Of a DNA stretch of 64,000 nt, positions 17,886 to 28,330 are shown one piece after another. Source of the DNA: Mesomycoplasma bovoculi M165/69 (GTDB taxonomy: Bacteria; Bacillota_I; Bacilli_A; Mycoplasmatales; Metamycoplasmataceae); the NCBI RefSeq assembly GCF_000524555.1, contig NZ_CP007154.1, positions 124,001 to 188,000 of the forward strand, given 5' to 3'. Every line of letters begins with the position of its first letter. The stretch's first letter is position 1. The notes below the pieces were generated by a model. The model ran no database searches. It saw only the letters and a list, made by a program, of their open reading frames with translations, and had not been told where the DNA came from. The translations under genes and the position numbers were made by a program.

Positions 17886-18371
17886 ATGAAAAAATTATCT
17901 AAAGTTAGAAAAGACGGATTATTACAAAGCCAAGCCTTTTTCTATGAAGCAGTAGGTGGATTGTTTGGTGCTGGTTTGTGATATTTAGGTCGAATTAATC
18001 AAGCTATTATTCGTACAGGATTAACTCTTGTTGCTATTTTGTGTGTATTTATTCCAAGAGCAATGTATGATGCATCTACAATACAAGATGTTATTTCTAA
18101 CAAAGTTTTTGGAATCACACTATTTGGTATTCTTTTACTAATTGCTGTTATTATTTGAAACATGGTTTCATTGTTAATGATATTTAAAGGAACCCAAAAA
18201 GATGGCTATTTAGTTAAAATTAATGATTGAGAAAAAAGTGAAGTTTTTGCTTCAAATTACAACCATATTGAGCACAAAAGTTTTTCAATTTTAGAAATTG
18301 AAGCAGGAATTTTAGACAAGCATGCTAATTTAAGAAGTAACCATCATCCTGATTGTCCAAATAGAGACTAA
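17886..18371 (+). CDS. TM2-like membrane protein
   Basis: 161 residues. The segments GGLFGAGLWYLGRINQAII (about 20-45) and VIIWNMVSLLMIFKG (about 90-110) resemble the two-helix TM2 domain. A hydrophilic C-terminal tail ends in HPDCPNRD and lies presumably in the cytoplasm. Function unknown. GGGAATATA precedes the ATG. It sits between rpe and trmB. Confidence 0.6.
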
Positions 18372-18392
18372 AATTCAATTTTGTTAAATTAA

Positions 18393-18998
18393 ATGAGATT
18401 AAAAAATATACCCAATGCTCTTGAAAAATTAGAAGAACTAAATTTATTAATCACCAAACCTATTTCAGTTGATGAAAATTGAATTATAGAAGTTGGTATG
18501 GGAAAAGGTGAAATGATTGCATCTTTGGCCCAACAAAATCCAGATCAAAAATTTTTAGGTATTGAAAAATTCCCTTCAGCAGCAGTGAAAATTGCTAGAT
18601 TTGTCAAAAATCAAAATCCTACAAATTTATTTGTTTTATGTAAAGACTTAATTGAAGTTCCCAATTGAGTTGATGGTAAAGTAAATCAAATATGACTAAC
18701 TTTTAGTGATCCTTGACCAAAAAAGAAACATTTAAAACGACGATTAACTTATAAAACATTTTTAAATGTGTATCAAAAACTTTTATCTTCAAATGGTAAG
18801 TTAAGATTAAAAACAGATAGTGAAAGTTTTTTTAACTTTAGTAAGGAATCGTTAGTTGAAAATAAATGAGTTATTGACTACTCAATAAATGACATTAGTC
18901 AATCATATTTTGCTCAAGAAAATATTCAAACTAGTTATGAAAAAAAATGGACAGAAAAAGGAAAAAACATTTTTTATTTAGAGGCTCACCCTTTATAA
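18393..18998 (+). CDS. trmB: tRNA (guanine-46-N7)-methyltransferase
   Basis: 201 residues, six UGA Trp codons. SAM motif IIEVGMGKGEM and the signature SDPWPKKKHLKRRL identify TrmB, which makes m7G46 in the variable loop of tRNAs. The 21-nt gap from the TM2-like gene suggests co-transcription. Confidence 0.94.
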
Positions 18999-19026
18999 TT
19001 AATTTTTATAAATTTTTTTGTTTTTT

Positions 19027-19035
19027 TGGTAAAAT
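19027..19035 (+). promoter_or_regulatory. Extended -10 promoter of pepA
   Basis: TGGTAAAAT after a T-run, about 105 bp upstream of the ATG. Confidence 0.5.
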
Positions 19036-19140
19036 TTAAAGAATTAATTTTTAAATTTTTGATTATAATATATAAAATATATTGTTTTAAAAATTTTAAA
19101 AAAATATTATTTCAGTAAATATAACAAAGGCTATTAAATT

Positions 19141-20514
19141 ATGACAAAATTTATCGATGTGTTTATCAAATATGCAAATGAATTTGAACCAAGTATTATT
19201 ACACTTGAACCTGCATACAATGAAGACAACATTCCTTACTTAATTAAGGAAGAATTTCATATTACTGAATTCCTTTCTGAAAAGAAAGCATACATTTTTT
19301 TAGGCAATAAAAATAAAGAACTTACCAAAGACCGTATGCGTCAACTTGCAACAAAAATTGCACAACTTCCACGTGATATTCAAATTGATTATGATAAATT
19401 CAATTCAAATTTCTTGAAATATTTGATTGAAGTTGTTGCTTTTGTTAGATCAGATATTTTTTCAGTTCGCTCAGATGCAGAAAAAACTAAAGCAAAATTT
19501 AAAGATATTATTGTTGTAAGCAAAAATGTTGAAAAACTGAAACCATTAGTTGATAAGTACCAAACTATTAACCAAGCAGTTAATTTTGCACGTCACTATC
19601 AAAATATGCCACCTAACATTGCGAATTCTGAGTTTTTAGCTAAAAAAATTGAAGAAAAATTATCTAAAAATCCTAATTTAACTGTTAGAGTTTTAAATGC
19701 AGAACAAATTAAAGAACTAAAAATGAATTTATTCTTATCTGTAAATAGAGGTTCAACTTACGAACCAAGATTAGTGGTAATTGAATACAATGGTTCTCCA
19801 GGTTCTGAACATAAAACTGCTTTTGTTGGAAAAGGAATCACATTTGATTCAGGTGGTTATAACTTAAAACCATCTTCATATATGGCTAATATGAAATATG
19901 ATATGTCAGGAGCAATAATTTCAGCAGCAGCAATGGACGCTATTGCTAAATTTGCTCCAGTAGCAAATGTTTGTGCAGTTTTACCTTTAACTGACAATAG
20001 AGTTAATGGAGACGCAAATACTCCAGATGCAGTTTGAAAATCAATGAATGGTAAAACTGTTGAAATTAACAACACTGATGCTGAAGGCCGTTTGGTTCTT
20101 GCTGATGCAATGACATATGCAATTCGTGAACTAAAAGCTTCTGAAGTAATCACTATTGCAACATTAACTGGAGCAATTAGAGTGGCTCTTGGTGAAACCT
20201 TTACTGGTGCATTTGCAACAGATGACAAATTATTTAAAACCTTTAATGAAGCAACAAAAGAAAGTGGTGAATTAATTTGAAGAATGCCACTTCATAAAGA
20301 TTTTGCTCAGGAAATCCGTAAATCTAGTGTTGCAGATTTAAAAAACACAGATTTAACTGGAGCTGCAGGTTCTTCATCTGCTGCAATGTTTTTAGATGAG
20401 TTTAGTGAAGGTAAACCTTTCCTTCATCTTGACATTGCTGGAACAGCTGATGTTAAAAGAACTCCAACTGGTGTAATGACTAAATCATTGATTGAATTTA
20501 TTTTAAAAAAATAA
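19141..20514 (+). CDS. pepA: M17 leucyl aminopeptidase
   Basis: 457 residues, with UGA Trp at two positions. It is a hexameric dizinc aminopeptidase. The conserved catalytic stretch is complete: GKGITFDSGG with its lysine, KYDMSGA, and NNTDAEGRLVL. An N-terminal macro-like domain occupies about 1-150. It probably works in peptide-derived amino-acid supply. Confidence 0.95.
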
Positions 20515-20527
20515 TATTTAAAATAAT

Positions 20528-20553
20528 AAAACCCGAGATAATCTCGGGTTTTT
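20528..20553. terminator. Bidirectional terminator, pepA / rbgA
   Basis: AAAACCCGAGAT / ATCTCGGGTTTT with a 2-nt loop between convergent genes. Confidence 0.85.
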
Positions 20554-20584
20554 AATTTTTAATTTGTTTGAAAGTTAGAATTTA

Positions 20585-21406
20585 TTAATCTAAAAATAAT
20601 TTTTGATTTTTAATAAAATTAATAAACCAATACATAGTTTTGTTTAAATCAAAACCATTTTTAGAAGAAAAATTTTTTAATTTAGCTAGTTTTTCAAGAT
20701 TTTTTTCAATAATAGAGTCATCTTCTGATGGTTCTAAATTTAATTCTGACAAAATATTAGAGCAACAATTTGAAATTAATTTATAAATATTAATAGTTAA
20801 AAATTTTAAATCAAAAATATCAATTGGAATTGCATTTAAAATAATTAACTTAAAACCATTGGTTTGATCTTCTATTTTTGGAAACATAATTCCAGGAGTA
20901 TCTAAAAACATGAAATTGCCAACATTTATTCATTGATTAGACCTGGTTACTCCAGGAATGTTGGCAGTTTTTAATTTTGATTTAGTTAGTAAATTAATCA
21001 AAGTGGATTTACCGCCATTTGGAATACCAACAACAAAAATTTTTAAATCAGTATTAATAAAGCCTTTATTTTTCAATTTATCAACTTTTTGTTGTAAAAA
21101 TAGATTTAATTTACTAAAAATCATTTTTTTAGAACTAGTATCTTTTAGGTTTAATATCAGAACTTCACTATTTTTACTTTTCAATTGGTCAACAACTTGA
21201 TTAATTTTTGTTTTATTAGATAAGTCACTTTTAGTAATTAAAATCAATCTTGGTTTGTTTGGATAGATTTTATCTAACTCATAATTATAACTACTTAGTG
21301 GCGCCCTACCATCTAAAACAACAATAAAAAGATCAGCTAATAAAGCTTTTTTATGAATAGAACGTAGTCCTTTGGCCATATGGCCAGGAAATCAATTAAT
21401 TTTCAT
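20585..21406 (-). CDS. rbgA: Ribosome biogenesis GTPase RbgA (YlqF)
   Basis: 273 residues from ATG 21406 (MKINWFPGHMAKGLRS, where W is UGA). It is a circularly permuted GTPase needed for late 50S assembly: LITKSD (G4), GIPNGGKSTLIN (G1), IPGVTRSNQ (G2) and LDTPG (G3). Single gene, divergent from the dUTPase gene. Confidence 0.94.
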
Positions 21407-21441
21407 TTGTTTAAATTATAATAAATAGTAAAATTATAATT

Positions 21442-21948
21442 ATGAATTTAAAACAAATATTTTTAAAACAGGAACAATTAGATAAAAGCTTTAGTAAATA
21501 TATCAAGGAAAAAAATAATCCTGGGTTTTCACAAGATTCTAACTGAGAAGATCAAGTTATTATTGCAGCAATTATTGAAATTGCTGAATTTTGCAATGAA
21601 ATTGAAGCTTTTAAATATTGAAAACAACATAAAAAAAACAATCATGAAAAAGAAATTGAGGAATTTGCTGATGCAATTCACTTTTTAGCTTCAGCTTGTT
21701 TGCACTTTAAAGTTGATTCTGAAATTGAAGAAAAAGTTGTTGCTTCTCGAGATTTAAACGACCAGACTAAAAAAGTTTTTAGTTTAGCAACAAATATGTT
21801 AAACAATAAAACAGCTGAGAATTTAGGTGAATTATTTAGTTATTTTCTAGGTTTTGCAAAACTTCGAGGTTGAACTGATGAAATGATTTTCAATGCCTAT
21901 GAACAAAAACATCAAATAAATATAAATAGAATTAAAAATAATTATTAG
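21442..21948 (+). CDS. Dimeric all-alpha dUTPase-like protein
   Basis: 168 residues. Motifs EIAEFCNEIEAFKYWKQ and EEFADAIHF give the ExxE...ExxD magnesium site of the MazG/dimeric-dUTPase superfamily. It likely hydrolyses dUTP to dUMP, matching ung in keeping uracil out of DNA. Its TAG overlaps the GTG start of the next gene. Confidence 0.82.
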
Positions 21949-22814
21949 TGAATAATATGACAAAAAAAGAAATAAATTCTAAAGTTAAAAATTTTGTTTT
22001 TGATCTAGATGGAACATTATTAACGACTAAAAAAGTGATTGATAATTTATCGATTATAGCTTTGAAAAATCTTCAAAATAAAGGCAAAAAAATTATTTTT
22101 TGTACTGGTCGCGCATGATATTATACAAAAAAATATTATTCAGAAATTAAGCCAGATTATCCAATAATTAGCTGCAATGGTGCAATGATTTACGATTACA
22201 TTAAAGATGAAGTTGTTTATGCAAAGCTTTTTGCAAAGTCAAAAATAGAACAAATTATACAAATACTCAAAGAAAAACAGATTACTTTTTTGATATACAC
22301 AACTGAAAAAATGCTGGGTTTTAGTCCTAATAAAACTAAGGGATTTTGATTTAATAAATTAGAAGAATATAATAAAAGCGTTGCTGATGATTTGAAAAAT
22401 CCTATAAATTACTATGACTTACTAAGTTATGATTGAAGTAATTTAAATAATCAAAAAATAGTAAAATTTTTACTAGTTAAATCAGATAGTCAAGAATCTA
22501 ATTTTTTAGAAGCTGAAAATCTTATCAAATCTATTGAGGATATTTATTTAGTCCAAGGCCAAAAGGAAGTTGTTGATATTATGTTGTCAGGTTTTGATAA
22601 AGGTCAAGGCTTGTTGTTTTTAAAGGAAAATTACAATTTAAATTTAGAAGAAACAATCGCATTTGGTGATGCAGAAAATGATATCCCAATGTTTTCTCAA
22701 GTTAAATATTCTGTGGCTATGGGCCAAGCAGATCCATTGGTTAGAGAAGCCGCTACATTTCAAACAGACTCTTGTGATAATAAAGGTATAGCTAATTTTT
22801 TAAAAGATGAATAA
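21948..22814 (+). CDS. Cof-type HAD-IIB phosphatase
   Basis: 288 residues from GTG 21948 (ATG 21957 is an alternative). HAD motif I FVFDLDGTLL, motif II CTGR, Lys region VVDIMLSGFDKGQGL and motif IV AFGDAENDIPMF are intact. Such enzymes dephosphorylate small phosphosugars or cofactors; the substrate cannot be told. It overlaps the next gene by 8 nt. Confidence 0.9.
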
Positions 22815-23292
22815 ATCTAATCGGATAACTAAAGTTAAAGTAAATCATCACAATAATGGTTTTTGAGTAGTTCCCACGCTGCAAAATTTGTTTTTTTCAT
22901 TAAAAATATCTACAATTTCAATTAAAAAATTTGATAAATTAATAGACATAGTTAATTCACTTAATTTACAAAATCAAGAAGTTGTTTTTAATTTTAATGG
23001 TGATAAACAATTCAAAAAATTTAATTTATTAACAAAACTTAGAGGTTTTGATTTCCAATTAAATATTAATGAAGTACAAAAATTAGATAATAGTGCTAAA
23101 ATTTTATTTGAACCAGTAAAAAATTGTAAAATTTACTTTGATAAAAAAGGCTTGACCTTAATTTATAAAGGTTTAATCCCATTTTTTTCTAAAAACTATT
23201 ATCAAAATTTGCTAATTCAAGCATTAAATGAGGATTCAAAACGACAAGTTTGCTTTTATTGAAGATTTTTTGGTTTTAAAAAAGGACAATAA
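22807..23292 (+). CDS. Unknown 161-residue protein
   Basis: Not recognised. It is basic and rich in Phe, Asn and Lys, with an early HHNNG segment, alternating hydrophobic strands (about 60-85) and a C-terminal FYWRFFGFKKGQ. No membrane segment or signal. The ATG overlaps the stop of the Cof gene and its TAA overlaps the ATG of the lipoprotein gene (TAATG), so it is translationally coupled on both sides. Confidence 0.7.
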
Positions 23293-24977
23293 TGAAAAAA
23301 TCTTTAACTAAACTACTCTTTTTAAGTTCTTCAGTCTTTGTGCCAATTACATTTGTGTCTTGTGCTACAATTCAAGATAAAAAAACACAAGAAAATAAAG
23401 AGAATTTACCTATTAATCCTCAAGAATTACTCAAAAACATAATTGATGTTCCACTTGGGATTGAAACACAAAATGTTGACACATTTTATTATCAAATTAT
23501 AGCTAGTTATGTAGGCAAAAATTTTTCTAATTTAAATGGAAAATTTAATGATATGCTTCAAACAGCTAGTCAACTTGGCAACAAAATAGAAGATGCTGCT
23601 AAGTATAAAGAAATACTTAGTGAAACAATAAATAAAATAAAAGAAATAGCAAATTTAATAGATACAGATTTTGGCGTGTATGAACAAAATAGTTTTGCTG
23701 ATTTTAAAGTTAAATTAGACAAATCACTAGATGATTTAAAAGCAATAGATAATCAAACACAAAATGATGAAAAAGCAAAAGAAACCATTGCTAAATTAAC
23801 TAATATAATACGTTCTATAAATAATGAAAGATTTGATACAATAAATAAAATAGATTGACAGACATATTTTGATTCTAAAAAAAATGATGATGGTTTCAAA
23901 AAATATGTACAAAGATTTTATGAAGGTACCTCTTATTTGGATGCTAGTGAATACTTAGATAAATGAAGAGAATTAGGCACATATTCAAAAAATAAAAAAG
24001 ATATCATCACAGGCTATAATTGATTTTATAATTATGGAGCAGGCTTTAATAAAGGTAATATTAATTTTAATCCCCTATATTTATACAACTCACTTGCACT
24101 ACAACTAGCTAAAAAAACTTATGCAGCAGAAATAGCTAAAAATGAAAAACCAAGTGTGGTTCCTATTTCACATAATTCACTTGCTAATCTTGATGATGTA
24201 ATTGAGAATGCATCTAATGGTCATGAAAATGCTTTTTGATTTGATTATGATTTTAACAAACTTAACTATATTAAAGGAGTAATAGAAGGTTCTTTAAAAG
24301 ACACAAGTATTGATTTTGGTATTTTTAAAAAATCTATTTTTGATCAGCAATATAAATTAATGAATTATTTTCAACAAATGGTTGAAGATGCAAACAAGAA
24401 GTATAATCAAAAAGATGTAAATAAATCAACAGAAAAAGATAAAAAAATTGAAAATAGTGTTGAAAATAAAGAAGATTCGAAAACTCAAGACACACAAACA
24501 AATCCAAAAAACCCAAATGAACAAAAAACTCAGGATGCAAAAATAAAACAAAACCAAGGCAATGAAACAGAAATTAAGTTTTATTTAAAACCATACTTTT
24601 TCCAAGATTCACAAACTAAAGCGAATTCAGCTAACCAATTAGAAAATGTAATTTATAAGTTGTATTTAGTTGAGCAAACCACTAACAAGCCTAAAAATGT
24701 AGACCCAAATGTATTGATCACAGCTCCAAATTTTTCTATTGAAGAATTAGATGCTGCTGAAAAATCAGGCAATAACAATAATCCTAAAAAAATCAAGGTA
24801 ATTAGTTTAACTAGAAGAATTACTATCAATAATTTTTTAACAACAGAAAATAACACAATTGAGCCACAAAATTGACAATTTAATAAAGATTTATTTGTTC
24901 ACACTCTTTGAAATGTTTTAGCTGTTGATCAAGGTTTCCCATTACCTTTTGATGCATCATTATTAAAGGATAATTAG
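23292..24977 (+). CDS. Surface lipoprotein, coupled to PEBP-like gene
   Basis: 561 residues with a signal peptide and a lipobox ending FVSC (Cys24). An extracellular alpha-helical first half is followed by an aromatic-rich region (YNWFYNYGAGF), then a low-complexity Lys/Asp/Gln/Asn linker (about 375-430) and a C-terminal domain. Family not recognised. It is followed after 5 nt by the PEBP-fold gene and preceded by an overlapping unknown gene, so the set may act together. Eight UGA Trp codons are used. Confidence 0.82.
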
Positions 24978-24982
24978 AAATA

Positions 24983-26212
24983 ATGATTGAAATCAAAATC
25001 CCTGATGTTGTGAAAGGAGTATTAAATACTCAATTTGGCAATGGTAATTTAGGTGGAGATTTTCGAAATTCTGTTAGTTTTCCTTTGAGTTGATCCAAAG
25101 TTAAAGGGGCAAAATCATATGCAGTTACTTTAATAGATTATGAGTCAACCAACACACTTGGCGCTATTTTTGTGCATTGAGTGGCTACTAACATTAAAAC
25201 TAATAAATTAAAATGAGATGAATCTTTTGCAAAAAAAGATAAACTATTTCAATTTGAAAATAGTGTAACAGATAAAGCTAGTGCTTATATGTTGCAATCA
25301 TTTTACCAAAGCCATCCAAATGGTGTTTATTTTGGCCCTTTTCCACCTGATTGTGACCACAATTATCGTTTAGAAGTTTTTGCTTTAGATATTAATGACA
25401 TTTTAGAAAATTCTCCATTTGATCCAAAACAACCTTTATTTTACGATCAGTTTTTAGAATTAATTAAAAATCATGTTGTTGATTGAGGTGTTACAAGTTT
25501 CTTATATCGAACTCGTTCTAAGATGGAAGAAGGTCGAATTATTCCTTTAGAAATCACAGAAAATCAATTAAATTTGCCTCTTTCTGAAGAACAAAGTAAA
25601 TTTTTTGTTAGTTTTGACAAAATTAATTTTTATTCAAATGCACTGCAAGCTCGAAGTAATAATTATCATCTTTTAGATATAAAATACCTTGGAAAAGAAG
25701 CTTCTTCCTTAATTTATGGTGCTCAAAATTTTGATTTAGAAATTTATAGTGAATCACAAAATATTAAAGAATATGTAATTTTAGTTACTAGTTTTGCAGA
25801 AACATCTTCACTTGGAGTAGGGCTAGTTTGTTGAGTTAAGGTTGGTATTAAAAAAACAAATGACAGTTATAAAACTATTATTTTAGCAGGAAACAATCCT
25901 TTTGAAAAAAGCGATGATTTAGTACAAATTCAAAACACTTTTGCAGGACCAAGTGCTGAAACCATAGCATCTATTATAGGAAAAAATGTTACAGATTTTG
26001 ATTTAATAGATCATTCATATGGTTTGTTATTTTTGCCTGGCTTGACAAATGGTCAAGGAAATTATAGTTTAGAAATTTTTGGAATTAATCAGGAAATTGA
26101 TTGAGCAAATATTGAAAAAACTAAAGGACAAAAACTAAATGCAACCGATGTGTTACAAACTATTAAAGGTAAAATAGTGGCATATAATAGAACTTTTTTC
26201 AAATTAGTTTAA
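24983..26212 (+). CDS. Tandem PEBP-like (YbhB/RKIP fold) protein
   Basis: 409 residues. The N-terminal half is a recognisable phosphatidylethanolamine-binding protein domain: SFPLSWSKVKGAKSYAVTLID, IFVHWVATNI, and GPFPPDCDHNYRLEVFALD. The C-terminal half repeats the order in diverged form: VLVCWVKVGI-like strand (GVGLVCWVKVGI) and YGLLFLPGLTNGQGNYSLEIFGI. Family members bind phospholipid headgroups or regulate proteins. No signal peptide, so cytosolic. It is translated right behind the lipoprotein gene. The second domain lacks the H-W and G-P-x-P-P ligand-site residues. Confidence 0.78.
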
Positions 26213-26234
26213 ATTTATTGATATATTCAAATAT

Positions 26235-26265
26235 TAAAAAAGTGTTTATTTTAAACACTTTTTTA
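26235..26265. terminator. Bidirectional terminator, PEBP / nuclease
   Basis: AAAAAAGTGTTTA / TAAACACTTTTTT with a 3-nt loop between convergent genes. Confidence 0.88.
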
Positions 26266-26266
26266 A

Positions 26267-27403
26267 TTAATCTTTATCATTTTTATTAAGCTCTAAAGTA
26301 AAAAAGACTGGAGCATGATCGCTTATGCCTGTACGAATTTTAGAGATAATATTTTTTAATTGGTTTTCTTTGTCATCTTGCTTTTTTAATTCTGCAAAAG
26401 TTGCTTCATTAACAATTTTTTTATCAAAAACACTTCACAAATCAAAGACTTTTGCATCTTTTGTTTTTAAATCTCCTTTGTAGAAGATTTTATCATATGA
26501 GTTTGCATATCCAATTTCTGTATTTTTCAATGAACTAAGGTCATCTGGAGTTAATAAAGATTTATATGTTTTAAGTGTGCTAGCAAAAACTCCACTATGA
26601 TTTGGTCCCTTAATATTTGTGTCACCCATAAAAATAATTTCATTATTTGGCCCATCATTGGCATCTATGTAATTAAGTGCATCAATTAGGTGTTCACCTT
26701 CTTGAACTTCTTGTTCACCTTGTCCACTAAAAAATCGACTAGATTTTTCCCTATCTTTCCCCTTACGTTTTTTCTTAGGTCCAGGTGCATCAAAGTGATC
26801 TAAAGCTACAGTAAAATCATTTTTAATATCACCCTTTGTTTGAAATTTTACAGCAGCAACAGGCCTTGCAAATTCAAAATCAGTTTTAGCTATTAAATAA
26901 GGATTTGTTTTAGGAGAAGTGAAGTCCACAGTTTCTAGCAAAGATTTTTTGTACAAAAAAGTATATCTTTCTTTTTGATTTATTTTACCTTCAGGATCTG
27001 TTGTTAGCTGGCTTCATTCTGCTTTTGGATCTAGTTTGTTTAAATAATCAACAATTATGGAACCATCGCTTTCTGGTTTTATTTCTGCAAGTCCAACAAG
27101 ATCAGCTTTATTGTAATTAATAACATCAGCAATAGCCAAACTTTTTGCACTATTATTTTTATTTACATAGTTAAGCACATTTCAAAAACCAATTCTTATA
27201 GATTTGGTCTCTTCGTTAGAAGAATTTGGCAATTTTGAAGCATCACTAGTTGGGTTATTATTGTTTGTTTTGGAAACATTAACAAGAGTGCCTTCAAAAT
27301 TTTGCTTATTATGATGGAGTGCATATTTAACTCCAAAACCAATACCAACACTAACGCCTATTACCAGGCTTGTAATTATAATATATTTAAAAATCTTTTT
27401 CAT
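26267..27403 (-). CDS. Membrane-anchored EEP-family nuclease (MnuA-like)
   Basis: 378 residues. An N-terminal uncleaved-type anchor with a glycine-rich core (about 8-30) has no lipobox and is followed by a Ser/Asn linker. The catalytic domain is of the exonuclease-endonuclease-phosphatase fold: RIGFWNVLNYV, GLAEIKPES, ALDHFDAPG, FMGDTNIKG and SDHAPVFFTL at the end. Such surface nucleases digest host DNA to supply nucleotides, which mycoplasmas cannot make. A Lys/Arg-rich insert (about 205-215) is unusual and might bind nucleic acid. Confidence 0.86.
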
Positions 27404-27445
27404 ACAAAAATTGTAAAAAATTTTTTTTAAAAATGAATAAATTTT

Positions 27446-28330
27446 TTATTTTTTTATGTAAGAAACAAAATTATTTTTTACTGTTTTTAGTTCTAATTTA
27501 TCAAGTAAAGTGATTAATTCATCGTTGATTAAAATTTGAAATTTTTTTTCAAGTATACTGTTATCAAAAATCGCATCAAATCTTAAAGTTATAAAATTTT
27601 GAAAAAAAAGCAATTTATCTTTTTTTTCTTTAATTTGTTGACTAATTTTTGGAGAAAGCATATCGGCGTTTTTAATAATGTTGTTTAAATTATTAAATTC
27701 TTTTAGTAATTTTTGAGCACCCTTTTCACCCAATCCTTCAATGATTTTGATATTATCAGATTTATCTCCTGCTAAAACTTTAAAATCAACAACTTGAGAA
27801 GGCAAGATATTCATAATAGATTCAAAATTATCTATATTTTTAATACTGATAATATCATTTTTAATAGAATCAACAACAATTGTTTGTTTATCAACTAATT
27901 GAAGTAAATCTTGATCAGAAGAAAAAATTATTATTTGAGTGTTTGAATCTTTATTTATTAAACTTTGCTTCATTGAAGCAATTAAGTCATCTGCTTCAAA
28001 GTCAAAGTTTTCAGCTCATGGCATTTGAATTAAGTTTAAAATTTCTTTGACTATTTGCATTTGCTCAAATAAAGAATCAGGAGCTTGGGTTCTCCCTTTT
28101 TTGTAGTCTTCAAAACTTTGATGCCTAGGTGTTTTACTTCCCTTGTCAAAAGCAAAAAAACAAAAATCAGGTTTAATAAGTTTTATTAACTTGAAAAAAG
28201 TCATAAAAAATGTGTGAATTGCATTGGTTTGCTGACCACTAGAATTTTGCATAATTGAGCCATAACTACTTGCATAAAATGACTTAAATAGCAATAAATT
28301 TCCATCAATTAGTAAAGCTTTTTTATTCAT
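27446..28330 (-). CDS. Stand-alone 5'-3' exonuclease (PolA N-terminal type)
   Basis: 294 residues from ATG 28330 (GAGGT 6-10 nt upstream; a longer frame adds seven residues). It corresponds to the 5' nuclease domain of DNA polymerase I without the polymerase: LLIDGNLLLFKSFYA, FFAFDKGSKTPRHQ, FEADDLIA, IFSSDQDLLQL and LAGDKSDNI carry the acidic metal ligands. It should remove RNA primers and flaps. It overlaps the end of dnaE by 8 nt. Confidence 0.92.
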
